Assembly (NCBI RefSeq): GCF_016919165.1
Contig: NZ_JAFFPS010000017.1
Location: 1 to 60,694, forward strand
DNA: 60,694 nt
Source: Leptospira chreensis
GTDB taxonomy: Bacteria > Spirochaetota > Leptospiria > Leptospirales > Leptospiraceae
Direction of reading: 5' to 3'
Part shown: positions 18,901 through 26,300 of the stretch, piece after piece
How positions within the stretch are numbered: the first letter of the stretch is position 1
Layout of the letters: the number at the start of each line of letters is the position of its first letter
The notes under the pieces: model-generated
The model's database searches: none
Told to the model about the DNA's origin: nothing
The model's input: only the letters and a program-made list of their open reading frames with translations
Translations under genes and position numbers: made by a program

Positions 18901-19013
18901 GGCTTGATATTGTACGGAGAGTCATTCTCAAACACAATGGACATATTGAAGTAAACTCCGCTCCGGGAAAAACCAGCTTTACGGTGTTATTGCCCATAGA
19001 AAGAGAAACATAA
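15972..19013 (+). CDS. Multi-PAS sensor histidine kinase
   Basis: This is a 1013-residue cytoplasmic-looking kinase with no membrane segments. An N-terminal coiled coil (residues 8-30) is followed by about five PAS units: residues 30-160, 165-280 (YPEDVPRIDEHAKRM), 290-415, 425-555 (LHEEDRLHTMQAL) and 560-650. A second coiled coil leads to the phosphoacceptor helix LGQLIAGIAHEVNNPLGAIK with His near 700. About 140 residues separate this helix from the second dimerisation helix (residues 835-870). The HATPase domain has the N box NLIFNAIQAM, G1 EDTGCGIPENI, F box IFEPFFTTKE and G2 GEGSGLGLDIV. No receiver domain or adjacent response regulator is present, so its partner is unknown. Confidence 0.93.
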   Translation: MKAEDTMSLEDAKKRIAELERILQEKEENTYKTFFDQDEEAIVVFDIESRLFTDCNAKLTATLGFTKEEFTKLSVMDISPKYQPNGQPSETLAKHYISEGFKHGNIHFDWVHLNHKAEEVFCEVHLYNYSTANGGAFARAVIKKKDQVVQLQKKLEQKEKLLSKVTQTLPGIIYIQSMATDEFLYLNNTLESQLGYNVDSILTYDFLIKNILYPEDVPRIDEHAKRMLSEKNTEIYEIDFRVFHKNGNIHWLRVWETNFSFSADGVPTEVLGVAQDITSIKNIEFNLKKQNELGEEMRRTSKSGVWEWTVATDTMFWTPDLYFLLCTDPKTYKPTKQKLIDFFTPESKDRIIFALSDAELQKEPFDLELEMMAKSRFWVRVQGKLLEDTNQQLKIIGSIENIDDSRKKRIELLDNENRFHKVAEQTGLIIYDYDVGSGKIVWDGAIKSVLGYEKDEFNQFDIDGWENLLHEEDRLHTMQALTESIATRTPYRAYYRIRKKDGSFTPIEERGAFLSKDPSEPGRLVGVLENVAARVEFLKTIETKEKRFRNFYNFANEAIVITEEDKIVDANFAFQKLFGYDSFHEITISSLIGDPLWMGLSFKDKSFSTEGHNKAGVSIPLQINKKALGDGRYLLSFIDLTSIHEAESIKRALDDIQERNDRIVSQKIELERALEELRLTQSQLILNEKMASLGQLIAGIAHEVNNPLGAIKASSELILNKIKDQIPRQSEIIHFLNRKPEEVREVYFAWLLKSFNIKNHFHGSVSRKQKRLLAIHLNELGCKYSEEIAEEVVDLGIQDSFPMIEHLAKEDDFIELFNYGIDYIQAAQYLNSTLESIQRVSKILYALKNFAHFDKLGVKVKADLISNIETVLTLYNNQIKNGITVMKDYPENLPLILCYPDDLIQVWTNLIFNAIQAMNYKGVLTLCVKEKISTTNKTPYVEVTIEDTGCGIPENIKERIFEPFFTTKELGEGSGLGLDIVRRVILKHNGHIEVNSAPGKTSFTVLLPIERET

Positions 19014-19098
19014 AAGTAGACAGCTGTTCAGTCATTTATTTTTAATTTCAAAAAAACATAACGGGAACATAAAATTTTCAAAATCTAGGAATTATCCG

Positions 19099-19104
19099 TA
19101 TAAT
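19099..19104 (+). promoter_or_regulatory. Candidate -10 box upstream of the membrane protein gene
   Basis: A perfect TATAAT lies 100 bp before the GTG start at 19204, with TTTCAA 17 bp upstream as a weak -35. It would give a leader of roughly 90 bases. Confidence 0.3.
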
Positions 19105-19203
19105 CTGTACGCAAAACTGTCCAGAGACAATTTCTCTTCCTTTTATAAAAACTAGTCAATTTATATTTGCCAATTTTTATCCTTCCCTTATACCAGAGGC
19201 ATC

Positions 19204-20712
19204 GTGACAAAGTCTCGAAACACGGCCATCATCCTCTTCTGTATATCCCTTTCCTTACTTTTAGTCCAATTCCTAATTCGAGTCGATACCTACTATTTGT
19301 CAGATCCGCTCGTGAAGATGATTCAAGTCATTTCCCTTTGGAAACAGAATTGGTCCACGGAAGGAATTCTATCTCCTACAAAAGATTTAGATCCCCTCTT
19401 TCTAATGAGCCCTTTCAACGAATCTTTTGTTTTTTTGCATGAAGGAAAACTCATTGGACAATACCCCATCGGATTTACTTTCTTCTATTCCCTATTTGGA
19501 TTTTTACCGTTTCCCTTTCTTCCCTATCTCAATTTTGTATTTTTAATTCTATTCGGAAGATTATTATTCAAAAACGGAATTTTACCTTCTGTTCTAGTCC
19601 TAACAATACTCGGGACTGTCGCATTTCCTCTGTTAGTTGATTTTTCAGAAAACGGTTTATTCCTCATTCTGGCCGGGTATGGATATACTTTTTTGTTTCA
19701 GGCTTTTTTAAATCATAAAAAAGAAAACTGGGTTTGGGGAAATATCTTTCTCGGATTATCTCTTTGGTTTCGCTTAGAAGGTATTTTATTATTTTTAGCC
19801 ATCCAACTCACAATTGGGTACATCAGCTTTTATATAAAGAAACAACCCCTTAGAGAAACCGCTCATCCCATTCGTTATATTATTTTTTTGATTTTTTTGT
19901 TATTTTTCCTGATATGGAATGCCGCTCAATACTCGCATCCATTCGGAACAAGATATCTAACCAATTTTGGGAAAATTGAAAATCAGTTTTATGAACAAAT
20001 CGAAATTTTTCTGGCGATTGCATTCACCTATCCAAGATCCAATGTTTGGTCTTTAGGTTTTTTTATCCATACCCCTATATTTTTATATGCACTAGTCAAA
20101 CTCCAAAAAAAACAAATTTTTCAAAATCTAAACCTACTCTTTCATTTAGCCGTTGTGCTCTTGTTTTTATCATTCGTTGCTTTCACATCCCCTAACGATG
20201 GAGTGACACTAACGGGCAGGTATTTACTCGTTTTGGTTTACCCACTTTCTTTTCTTTTAAACGACCAAATGGAGGAATTTAAAAAGAACAAGATCCGTCT
20301 CTATGCGCTCATTACGTGGTCTTATTTATGTACGTTACTTATTTTGGTTGTGTTTTACTTTTCCAGCCAAGAACTAAAAAAACTACGTAATGAACTATCT
20401 CAATTTAATTCTCCCTTAATTATCACGACCAATGAACTTCTTTCAGGAAGTTATGGTTTGAATCTATTGGATCAAAAAGTAATTTCTCTTCGAAGCGAAT
20501 ACTTTGCAAAATATCTATTTTACAACCTGCAGAACGTGAGACAAAAAGAATTTATGATCCTGACAGTCGGCAAAGAAACCAAATACAATAGAGACGAAAA
20601 AGATGTGTTTGCGGCAATCCTATCAGAAGCCAAACCCTCAGGTTATGATTGTTCTAAGGAAGAACGTTCCGCAAGAGTGATCGCACGCAGCTGTATCAAA
20701 ATCGAAAAATGA
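19204..20712 (+). CDS. Multi-pass membrane protein, possibly GT-C glycosyltransferase-like
   Basis: The start is GTG 19204, preceded by AGAGG at about 6 bp. The 502-residue protein has ten or more hydrophobic segments, with one near the N-terminus (AIILFCISLSLLLVQFLI) followed by a large loop (residues 35-90). This is the topology of GT-C-type membrane proteins such as the PMT/GT39 group. The first loop contains DPLFLMSP, but I cannot identify a convincing catalytic acidic motif. The C-terminal 120 residues are soluble. The function is unknown; GT-C is inferred from layout only. It converges with the DUF6544-like gene 23 bp away. Confidence 0.6.
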   Translation: MTKSRNTAIILFCISLSLLLVQFLIRVDTYYLSDPLVKMIQVISLWKQNWSTEGILSPTKDLDPLFLMSPFNESFVFLHEGKLIGQYPIGFTFFYSLFGFLPFPFLPYLNFVFLILFGRLLFKNGILPSVLVLTILGTVAFPLLVDFSENGLFLILAGYGYTFLFQAFLNHKKENWVWGNIFLGLSLWFRLEGILLFLAIQLTIGYISFYIKKQPLRETAHPIRYIIFLIFLLFFLIWNAAQYSHPFGTRYLTNFGKIENQFYEQIEIFLAIAFTYPRSNVWSLGFFIHTPIFLYALVKLQKKQIFQNLNLLFHLAVVLLFLSFVAFTSPNDGVTLTGRYLLVLVYPLSFLLNDQMEEFKKNKIRLYALITWSYLCTLLILVVFYFSSQELKKLRNELSQFNSPLIITTNELLSGSYGLNLLDQKVISLRSEYFAKYLFYNLQNVRQKEFMILTVGKETKYNRDEKDVFAAILSEAKPSGYDCSKEERSARVIARSCIKIEK

Positions 20713-20735
20713 TCGGTTTCTTAAGATAGATTTCT

Positions 20736-21599
20736 TTATTCTGATTTTTGTCCTTTTCTGTTGTATTCCAAAGATTTTAAGAAAAATTTCCCATAAGTAA
20801 AATTCCCTTCTGGATAATTCCAAATGGCTTCCCCATAAGTAGGAACCTTGATTCCGTGAAACTCTTTATAATCACGAACGGGAGTTGTCCAACGTGCCTT
20901 TCGCAAACTTCCATCATCCTGTAATGCAGAACGGTCTTCCGAAACAAATTGGACAAGCTCTCCCCTATCATTAAAATAAAGAATGGCAGATACCTTATAT
21001 TTACCGTTTTGAAAAATTACCTTGGCAGAGAGCGAATCTAGTTGTTTCCAAGTAACTCTCTTGTCAATGAGTGCGGAAGGTGCAAACAAACATAGGTCGT
21101 TTAACAGAGTCACCGTTTCTGCGATGGAAAGTTCTTCTCCAGATAAATTGACCGCATTAAAAAGAGAAGCCACACGAACCACCATCGTTGCCTTTTCTTC
21201 TGAATAGGAATGTAGAACACGAAAGGGAATTCCCATCATACTCGCCTTCATAAAAAAATGCCGGGCGGGTTTTTTAAAAAAATTAAACTGATCCGAAGAA
21301 GATACCATTGGTTTCGCTTCCGAATTTTGATACATCAACTCCTCAAATACAATCCGTATATTTTGGACTTTCGGTTTTCCAATCACACCAGTGTATTTTA
21401 GATATTTCCGTACGGGTGGGGGCATATATTGAATTTGGGATTCTGTTACCATTTGTTCATCGACTAACGGCTGTGCCTTGAACTCGGACTCCACTTTAGA
21501 ATCAAAAGAAGATTGGACACTATTGCATGCAAAAACAAAACCACAGGCCAAACCGATCCCTACTGCATTCAATCGGATATTTGATTTCCATTGATTCAT
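20736..21599 (-). CDS. DUF6544-like lipoprotein
   Basis: The start at ATG 21599 is favoured over 21695 because a perfect AGGAGG lies 9 bp upstream, and it gives a lipoprotein signal ending FVFAC with Cys25. The 287-residue product carries YMPPPVRKYLKYTGVIGKP near residue 58, then a beta-rich domain with GIPFRVLHSYSEEKATMVV and the C-terminal GIKVPTYGEAIWNYPEG. I associate this pattern with DUF6544, a family of unknown function whose beta sheet resembles lipid-binding LolA-type folds. The fold comparison is an impression, not a search result. It sits alone between a converging membrane protein and a divergent VOC gene. Confidence 0.65.
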   Translation of the reverse strand: MNQWKSNIRLNAVGIGLACGFVFACNSVQSSFDSKVESEFKAQPLVDEQMVTESQIQYMPPPVRKYLKYTGVIGKPKVQNIRIVFEELMYQNSEAKPMVSSSDQFNFFKKPARHFFMKASMMGIPFRVLHSYSEEKATMVVRVASLFNAVNLSGEELSIAETVTLLNDLCLFAPSALIDKRVTWKQLDSLSAKVIFQNGKYKVSAILYFNDRGELVQFVSEDRSALQDDGSLRKARWTTPVRDYKEFHGIKVPTYGEAIWNYPEGNFTYGKFFLKSLEYNRKGQKSE

Positions 21600-21946
21600 T
21601 TTTAGAATCCTCCTAAAAAAAATCCTATCTGACTCTAATTCTTTTTTTGATACTAGGTGATTCAAATAGAAAGCAAAAATTTGATTGGAAATCATTAGAT
21701 TGATTCTACGTTTTCATTCCGCCATGTTGCATTTTTTACTCATCTTACTCTATCGTGCCGTTGTCGAAATGTATTTATTTCGGCTCTAAAAAGAAGCGCA
21801 AGGGATCGTAGCGTAAATCCTTTGCGAAGCAAAGATTGGAGCGGAGAGCGCGGTCGCACTCGTGCGATGCGCCCAGAAAAAATAGCAAAAACGATCCAAT
21901 ATAGATTTTTATCTTTGGTAAACTAGGATTTACAAAAGGAGAAATT
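21600..21946. other. 347-bp gene-free divergent region
   Basis: Between the divergent lipoprotein and VOC genes lie the lipoprotein's AGGAGG site at the left edge, the GC-rich structured element at 21796-21874, and an AT-rich leader before the VOC gene with AAGGAG near 21937. No open frame here looks real. Confidence 0.6.
21796..21874 (+). repeat. GC-rich structured extragenic element, copy 2
   Basis: The element begins GCGCAAGGGATCGTAGCG and ends TGCGCCC. GCGCA (21796-21800) can pair with TGCGC (21868-21872). Two inner hairpins are perfect: CTTTGC-GAA-GCAAAG (21820-21834) and TCGCAC-TC-GTGCGA (21854-21867). The result would be a closed multi-branch structure like that of copy 1, which also starts GCGC-x-AGGGATC. 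Confidence 0.55.
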
Positions 21947-22339
21947 ATGGCATTCCAACAAATTCAAACAGGAATCATTACCGAAAAATTAACCGAAACA
22001 AAAACCTTTTATGAAAAATGGTTAGGACTCGCAACCAAATTCGAATCGGACTGGTTTGTATTACTTTGCTTACCCAACCGTCCCGAAGTGGAGTTGGCAA
22101 TTATGAAACCTAACCAAGAACAGGTGAGAAAACCCTACTTTCAAATTCCCTACCCGGGAAAAGGAATTTGGTTTATCTTCGAATCTAAAGATGTGGAAAA
22201 AGAATTTGCAGAGATGAAAGAAAAAAAAGCACCAATTGACCTTCCTTTGACAAAAGAAGAATGGGGAGATGTGCATTTCACTTTGATTGATCCGAATGGA
22301 ATTGGAATCGATATTGTCCAGGAACGAAATCCTGGTTAA
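21947..22339 (+). CDS. VOC family protein (glyoxalase/bleomycin-resistance fold)
   Basis: This 130-residue protein has the two beta-alpha-beta-beta-beta modules of the vicinal oxygen chelate family: IQTGIITEKLTETKTFYEKWLGL at the start and VHFTLIDPNGIGIDIVQE at the end, the latter being the classic family C-terminus. The usual metal ligands are not all evident: the first-strand His is replaced by Gln6, and Glu is present in PEVELAIM. It may be a non-catalytic or binding member. AAGGAG lies 7 bp before the ATG. The AraC-type regulator follows after 67 bp on the same strand. Confidence 0.82.
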   Translation: MAFQQIQTGIITEKLTETKTFYEKWLGLATKFESDWFVLLCLPNRPEVELAIMKPNQEQVRKPYFQIPYPGKGIWFIFESKDVEKEFAEMKEKKAPIDLPLTKEEWGDVHFTLIDPNGIGIDIVQERNPG

Positions 22340-22406
22340 AATTTAGAAAGACAAATAGGGATGACCTTTCTTAACTTTGTTTTAGAAAGTAAGAAAGGAC
22401 TCTCCC

Positions 22407-23267
22407 TTGCCACAAACACCCAACCTCTATCCGATTTGGAACAAAATGGAAGGACAACTGGATGAAACCATTGGTCTCAACCAAATTGCTTTTTTTACTG
22501 GATATAGTGATTGGCATTTCCATCGTTTGTTTAAAAAAGTGCAAGGTGAGAATGTAAAGGAATACATACGCCGGTTACGTTTAGAAAAAGCAGCTTACGA
22601 ATTAAAAATCACAAACTTTCCGATTTTAGAAATTGCAATCGAGGCCGGTTTTTTATCTCATGAAGCATTTTCAAAAGCCTTCAAACGAGTGATTGGTTCT
22701 ACACCTTCCGAGTTTCGCAAACAGTTTCAAAAGAAAAAGGGAAAGTCTCTCAAGGACCACATAACCATACCAGACGGAATTTCAAAACATGGGTTTCAAA
22801 TCAAAACCATCTCTTCTTTAACTATTGTTTATGTCCGCCATATTGGAAATTATGAAGAACTACCAGGTCCGATCGCGGGAACAAAAGAAGTTCTTTCCAT
22901 TCAATCTTTAATACAAAATTGGAATTCTAAAAATTCGAATCATAAGTGGATAGGAATTAGCCAAGATGATCCAAAAATTTCTCCCAAAGGAAAAATACGA
23001 TTCGATTTAGGAATTACTGTGGGACCAGAACCAAAACAAATTCCAGAGGGACTCGGAATCCAAACCATTCCTGGTGGTAAGTATCTTCAAATTCGTTACC
23101 AAGGCAGTTACTACAATTTACCAAAAATCTATGATTGGATTTTAAATGATTATTTTAAATCCAATCCCTATCAAATTAAAAACCAACCACCTTGGGAGTG
23201 TTACTTGAATCCCTATGAAAAGGAAGAAAATAAACGAATTACAGATATTTATATTCCGATTCGCTAA
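22407..23267 (+). CDS. AraC-family regulator with GyrI-like effector-binding domain
   Basis: The start is TTG 22407, with AAAGGA 7 bp upstream; the next in-frame ATG is 22446. Residues 15-110 hold two AraC helix-turn-helix units: IGLNQIAFFTGYSDWHFHRLFKKVQGE and ILEIAIEAGFLSHEAFSKAFKRVIGSTPSEFRK. Residues 130-286 form a GyrI-like/SOUL-type small-molecule domain (VYVRHIGNYEEL and RYQGSYYNLPKIYDWIL). This order is that of the Rob/SoxS-relative group in which the C-terminal domain binds drugs or other ligands. A role controlling the upstream VOC gene is plausible from proximity only. Confidence 0.92.
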   Translation: MPQTPNLYPIWNKMEGQLDETIGLNQIAFFTGYSDWHFHRLFKKVQGENVKEYIRRLRLEKAAYELKITNFPILEIAIEAGFLSHEAFSKAFKRVIGSTPSEFRKQFQKKKGKSLKDHITIPDGISKHGFQIKTISSLTIVYVRHIGNYEELPGPIAGTKEVLSIQSLIQNWNSKNSNHKWIGISQDDPKISPKGKIRFDLGITVGPEPKQIPEGLGIQTIPGGKYLQIRYQGSYYNLPKIYDWILNDYFKSNPYQIKNQPPWECYLNPYEKEENKRITDIYIPIR

Positions 23268-23337
23268 TGGATTTTTTTGACTCACTTCCCAAGTTGGTCA
23301 ATACTTCCAATGGTTTTTGAAACCAATGAATCGTTGA

Positions 23338-23805
23338 TTAATCTACTGCCTTTACATAAGAGGCACTGTCTTCATAAAAATGGTAAGAGAAAATTTTTCC
23401 ATCTTTGATTTGAACTTTCAAAGCCCAATCACTGGCAAAAGGTTTCCCGGTTGATTTTAAAACATGCAAAAAACTTCCACTGGCAAACACCCAATCCTTT
23501 TTTCCAACAATCTGATCCACTTGGAATTTTTTTGTGTCAAACTGTGATCCCATATTTTTCAAAAACTCTTCTGCTCCTGAAATACCCGTATAGGTTCCAT
23601 ACAGTTGGTTTTCAGAACGATCTTGGTTGCGAACCGCTGTAATCGTTGTTTGTGAATGGAAACAATCCAATACGCCTTTTGCATTCCCTTTCCCAAATTC
23701 ACTAAAAAACGTTCCCAGAACCTTTTCCCCAGAGGGAGAAGCAGATTTGGCAAACAATCCAACACTTCCAAACAACAGTGTAGCAAAAACTACGATCGAT
23801 TTCAT
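23338..23805 (-). CDS. Secreted NTF2-like (SnoaL-type) protein
   Basis: This 155-residue protein begins with a cleavable-looking signal peptide (MKSIVVFATLLFGSVGLFAKSA). The mature part is a cone-shaped NTF2-like domain: VLGTFFSEFGKGNAKGVLDCFH, then YTGISGAEEFLKNMGSQF, and strands ending DGKIFSYHFYEDSASYVKA. Such domains may be enzymes or simple ligand binders, and I see no diagnostic catalytic set. An AAAGGAG site precedes the ATG. The gene is divergent from a TetR gene across two palindromic operators, so it is probably repressed by that regulator. Confidence 0.85.
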   Translation of the reverse strand: MKSIVVFATLLFGSVGLFAKSASPSGEKVLGTFFSEFGKGNAKGVLDCFHSQTTITAVRNQDRSENQLYGTYTGISGAEEFLKNMGSQFDTKKFQVDQIVGKKDWVFASGSFLHVLKSTGKPFASDWALKVQIKDGKIFSYHFYEDSASYVKAVD

Positions 23806-23818
23806 TTATATCTCCTTT

Positions 23819-23845
23819 AATAACGATACCGTAAGTATCGTTATT
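23819..23845. promoter_or_regulatory. Palindromic operator 1 in the TetR/NTF2 divergon
   Basis: Perfect 11-bp arms AATAACGATAC and GTATCGTTATT flank the centre CGTAA. The core CGATAC-N5-GTATCG is shared with operator 2. The site abuts the ribosome binding site of the NTF2-like gene, so a bound repressor would block that transcript. It is very probably bound by the adjacent TetR protein. Confidence 0.8.
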
Positions 23846-23864
23846 CGATACCATACGTATCGAA
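23844..23864. promoter_or_regulatory. Palindromic operator 2 in the TetR/NTF2 divergon
   Basis: Perfect 8-bp arms TTCGATAC and GTATCGAA flank CATAC. Its centre is 22 bp from that of operator 1, about two helical turns, so two dimers would sit on the same DNA face. It covers the region where the leftward -10 should be and ends 6 bp before the rightward -35. Confidence 0.8.
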
Positions 23865-23870
23865 ATAAAG

Positions 23871-23900
23871 TTGACAGTCAAGTTTTTTTTAGAATATTCT
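23871..23900 (+). promoter_or_regulatory. Promoter of the TetR gene, sharing a palindromic -35 with the leftward gene
   Basis: TTGACA (23871-23876) and TATTCT (23895-23900) are 18 bp apart. The -10 ends 5 bp before the TetR ATG, so the transcript would start at or next to the start codon and be leaderless. The -35 lies in TTGACAGTCAA, an almost perfect palindrome that also gives TTGACT on the other strand (23881-23876) for the NTF2-like gene. No good leftward -10 is visible. Confidence 0.5.
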
Positions 23901-23905
23901 GACTT

Positions 23906-24508
23906 ATGGCTGTAAAAAAGAAAGTCACACCGAAAACTGCAGGCCGTCCAAGGTCTGAAGATTTGGAACCTTTGGTGCTCAAAACGACATACGAGATGTT
24001 AGCGAAAAAAGGTTACCATGGGTTTTCTATCGATGATATAGTTTTGGAAACAGGAGTTGCTAAAACTACCATTTACAGACGTTGGCCAAACAAAGCAAAT
24101 CTAGCCATGAGCACTGTGACTCATATGATCTCTCCCTATTTAGAATTTCCAAAAGATGTTCCCTTCAAGAAGGCATTACTCGATCAAATGGAAGCACTAT
24201 CAACTGTGTTTTCTGGCAAATTTGGGCGTGTCATTTCGACTTTGATTGGGGCTGGACAACAAGACTTAGAATTATCGGAATCGATTTTGGAAAACTATCT
24301 TTTGCCCCGAAGGAAGGCCGCCAAACTATTTTTCCAACATGCCATTGAATCTAAACAAATCCAACCCCTCTCCGATTCAGAGATCGATGTTTGTATGGAT
24401 GTTCTTTATGGCACATTATACTTTCGATTATTACTCAAACATGAAAAACCACAGTTCCAAGATTTGCGAACCTGGTTAGAAAGATTTTTAAAAACATTGG
24501 AAAAATAA
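23906..24508 (+). CDS. TetR-family transcriptional regulator
   Basis: This 200-residue regulator has an N-terminal TetR DNA-binding domain with the helix-turn-helix GFSIDDIVLETGVAKTTIYR followed by RWPNKANL, at about residues 36-65. The basic start (MAVKKKVTPKTAGRPRSED) is common in the family. The remainder is helical with C-terminal dimer and ligand features (TetR_C type) and no recognisable ligand motif. There is no Shine-Dalgarno before the ATG and the likely promoter is only 5 bp away, so a leaderless message is likely. Two palindromes between it and the divergent NTF2-like gene are the expected autoregulatory operators. Confidence 0.95.
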   Translation: MAVKKKVTPKTAGRPRSEDLEPLVLKTTYEMLAKKGYHGFSIDDIVLETGVAKTTIYRRWPNKANLAMSTVTHMISPYLEFPKDVPFKKALLDQMEALSTVFSGKFGRVISTLIGAGQQDLELSESILENYLLPRRKAAKLFFQHAIESKQIQPLSDSEIDVCMDVLYGTLYFRLLLKHEKPQFQDLRTWLERFLKTLEK

Positions 24509-24555
24509 CAAATTTTTGCTTTTTCATTTTTTGGATTTTATTAGGATCAAACCAC

Positions 24556-25395
24556 ATGAAATCACTTTCTAAACTCTGGCTCCTTAGTTTTTTAATCTTT
24601 GAATCTTGTGTCATCTTCCAAGCCACAAAAGTTCCCTCTAACAATCTAAAGTCTGCCCTAGAGGAAAAGTCCACAAAGACGCCAAAAATTGTTTTTTTAG
24701 GGGATAGTATCACCCACGGTCGTGTGAGTTATGATTATGTAGGCTCCATCGCCAAACATCCGAATCTTATCAATTACCAAGTCATCAACGAAGGAATCAA
24801 TAGCCGATTGACAGTGCAAATCCTGGAACAATTAGATCATCTCGAACAACTAAATCCTGATTTTGTATTTCTTCTCATTGGGACAAATGATTTAAAAGCA
24901 ACTCTTTCTGAGGATGAATACAAGCGCTATGCGAGTCTTTGGAAATTGAAAGAACCAGTTTCAGAAGAAAGTTTTGTGAAAAACCTAACAAAGATCATCC
25001 AAACCATACAAAAGGATACAAAAGCAAAACTCGTTGTTTTTTCTCCACCGGTTTTGGGAGAGGATCCAAATTCCATTCCTTTCCAAAGGTCAAAACGGTT
25101 TGCGGAACTCACTAAGGAAGTGGTGACCAAAGAAAATGCCATCTACAAACCGTTACACGAAACACTTTCCCAAGGATTAGAAACTTCCAATATCAAAACG
25201 AGAAAACCTTATATCCAAAGTACTTGGGGAATGTATTGGACCATTTTGAAATATTACTCTTCCACTTCTACTTGGGATGATCTCGGTGATTCGAATGGTT
25301 ACTATTATTTAACGGATGCCATACATTTGAATGAACGAGGAGGAAAGATTTTGGAAGGTATGGCCTTGGAAGAGATTTTACCAAAGATGAAATAA
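24556..25395 (+). CDS. SGNH/GDSL-type esterase lipoprotein
   Basis: The signal MKSLSKLWLLSFLIFESC gives lipidation at Cys18, so the enzyme is probably on a membrane surface. The SGNH blocks are complete: FLGDSITHGR with nucleophile Ser51 (block I), INEGINSR with Gly (block II), LIGTNDLKA with Asn (block III) and DAIHLNERG with Asp254 and His257 (block V). The length is 279 residues. The natural ester (lipid, sugar acetate or other) cannot be read from sequence. AGGA lies 8 bp before the ATG. It follows the TetR gene by 47 bp and may be transcribed with it. Confidence 0.92.
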   Translation: MKSLSKLWLLSFLIFESCVIFQATKVPSNNLKSALEEKSTKTPKIVFLGDSITHGRVSYDYVGSIAKHPNLINYQVINEGINSRLTVQILEQLDHLEQLNPDFVFLLIGTNDLKATLSEDEYKRYASLWKLKEPVSEESFVKNLTKIIQTIQKDTKAKLVVFSPPVLGEDPNSIPFQRSKRFAELTKEVVTKENAIYKPLHETLSQGLETSNIKTRKPYIQSTWGMYWTILKYYSSTSTWDDLGDSNGYYYLTDAIHLNERGGKILEGMALEEILPKMK

Positions 25396-25407
25396 AAAAA
25401 GAATCCA

Positions 25408-25443
25408 GTCGCAGAAATCCATTGATAGAAAATTCTATGCGAC
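25408..25443. terminator. Nested inverted repeat between converging genes
   Basis: Outer arms GTCGCA and TGCGAC enclose a perfect ATAGAA-AA-TTCTAT hairpin. It lies between the stop codons of the converging esterase and phosphoesterase genes and could stop transcription from both sides. There is no strong T-run, so this is tentative. Confidence 0.35.
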
Positions 25444-25444
25444 C

Positions 25445-26272
25445 TTATTTTTTAGACCGAAGGACAATGATAGGAATTTCAGCCGGGCAGTAGAAACGAA
25501 TAGGAATGATCGACCAGCCAATGCCACTTGAGATAAAAACATCTTCTCCAAAACGATTCTTTTTAAAACCTTGATCCAATGATTTATCAGCCACTGGTAA
25601 AACAGGAGAATATTCGAAAAAAGGAATCCGAACTTGACCTCCATGAGTGTGACCTGCGAGAAACAAATCTACTTTTGTTGTATGTTTTGTATTTGTGGAA
25701 TCCGGATTATGAGCGAGGACAATTCTGAAAATTTGATCCGATTGGGATGAGTTCACCGAGTCTATCTCAAAGTGATCCTCCCAATAATCACCTAATCCCA
25801 AAAAGGCGATTTGTTGATTCTTTTTTTGGATCAGAATCTCTTTGTTTCTTACAGATTTTCCACTCTCTTCTAATAACTTCAGTGAGAGTTTATGATTGGC
25901 CCAATGGTCATGGTTTCCGTTCACAAAAAGAACCTTTTCCTTTGATGAAAACTGATTGAGGATAGGCCAAACAGCTAATAGTTCTACATCACGATTTCTT
26001 TTTTTTACATAATCACCTAATCCAACAATGACATCAGGTTTTAAATCATTGGTTTTTGAGACTAAATGTTGAATCCAAAATTCTGGATTTAAAAAACCAT
26101 AATGTAGATCAGTAACCACTGCAATTTTAAAACCATCAAACTCCTTTGGAATTCGTTCGGAATAAAATTCATACTCAGGGAATCGGACAATATACCTTTC
26201 GATAAAAAAGGAATTAACAAATAAGAATAACAAGAACCAAATGATGTATTTTATTTTTTTCATAAACTGCAT
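25445..26272 (-). CDS. Membrane-anchored metallophosphoesterase (YaeI/YkuE-like)
   Basis: This 275-residue protein has one N-terminal hydrophobic anchor (residues 6-24) and a calcineurin-type phosphoesterase domain. The metal motifs are in order: AVVTDLHYG (D-x-H), GLGDYVKKR (GD), NGNHDHW (GNHD), an H in IVLAHNPD and AGHTHGGQ (GHTHGGQ). Members of this group act on UDP-diacylglucosamine or other envelope phosphoesters, but the substrate here is unknown. ATG 26263, three codons in, is an alternative start; neither has a good ribosome site. It is co-oriented with the two genes to its right. Confidence 0.92.
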   Translation of the reverse strand: MQFMKKIKYIIWFLLFLFVNSFFIERYIVRFPEYEFYSERIPKEFDGFKIAVVTDLHYGFLNPEFWIQHLVSKTNDLKPDVIVGLGDYVKKRNRDVELLAVWPILNQFSSKEKVLFVNGNHDHWANHKLSLKLLEESGKSVRNKEILIQKKNQQIAFLGLGDYWEDHFEIDSVNSSQSDQIFRIVLAHNPDSTNTKHTTKVDLFLAGHTHGGQVRIPFFEYSPVLPVADKSLDQGFKKNRFGEDVFISSGIGWSIIPIRFYCPAEIPIIVLRSKK

Positions 26273-26300
26273 TTAAACTAAACTATTTTTTTCATTCAAC

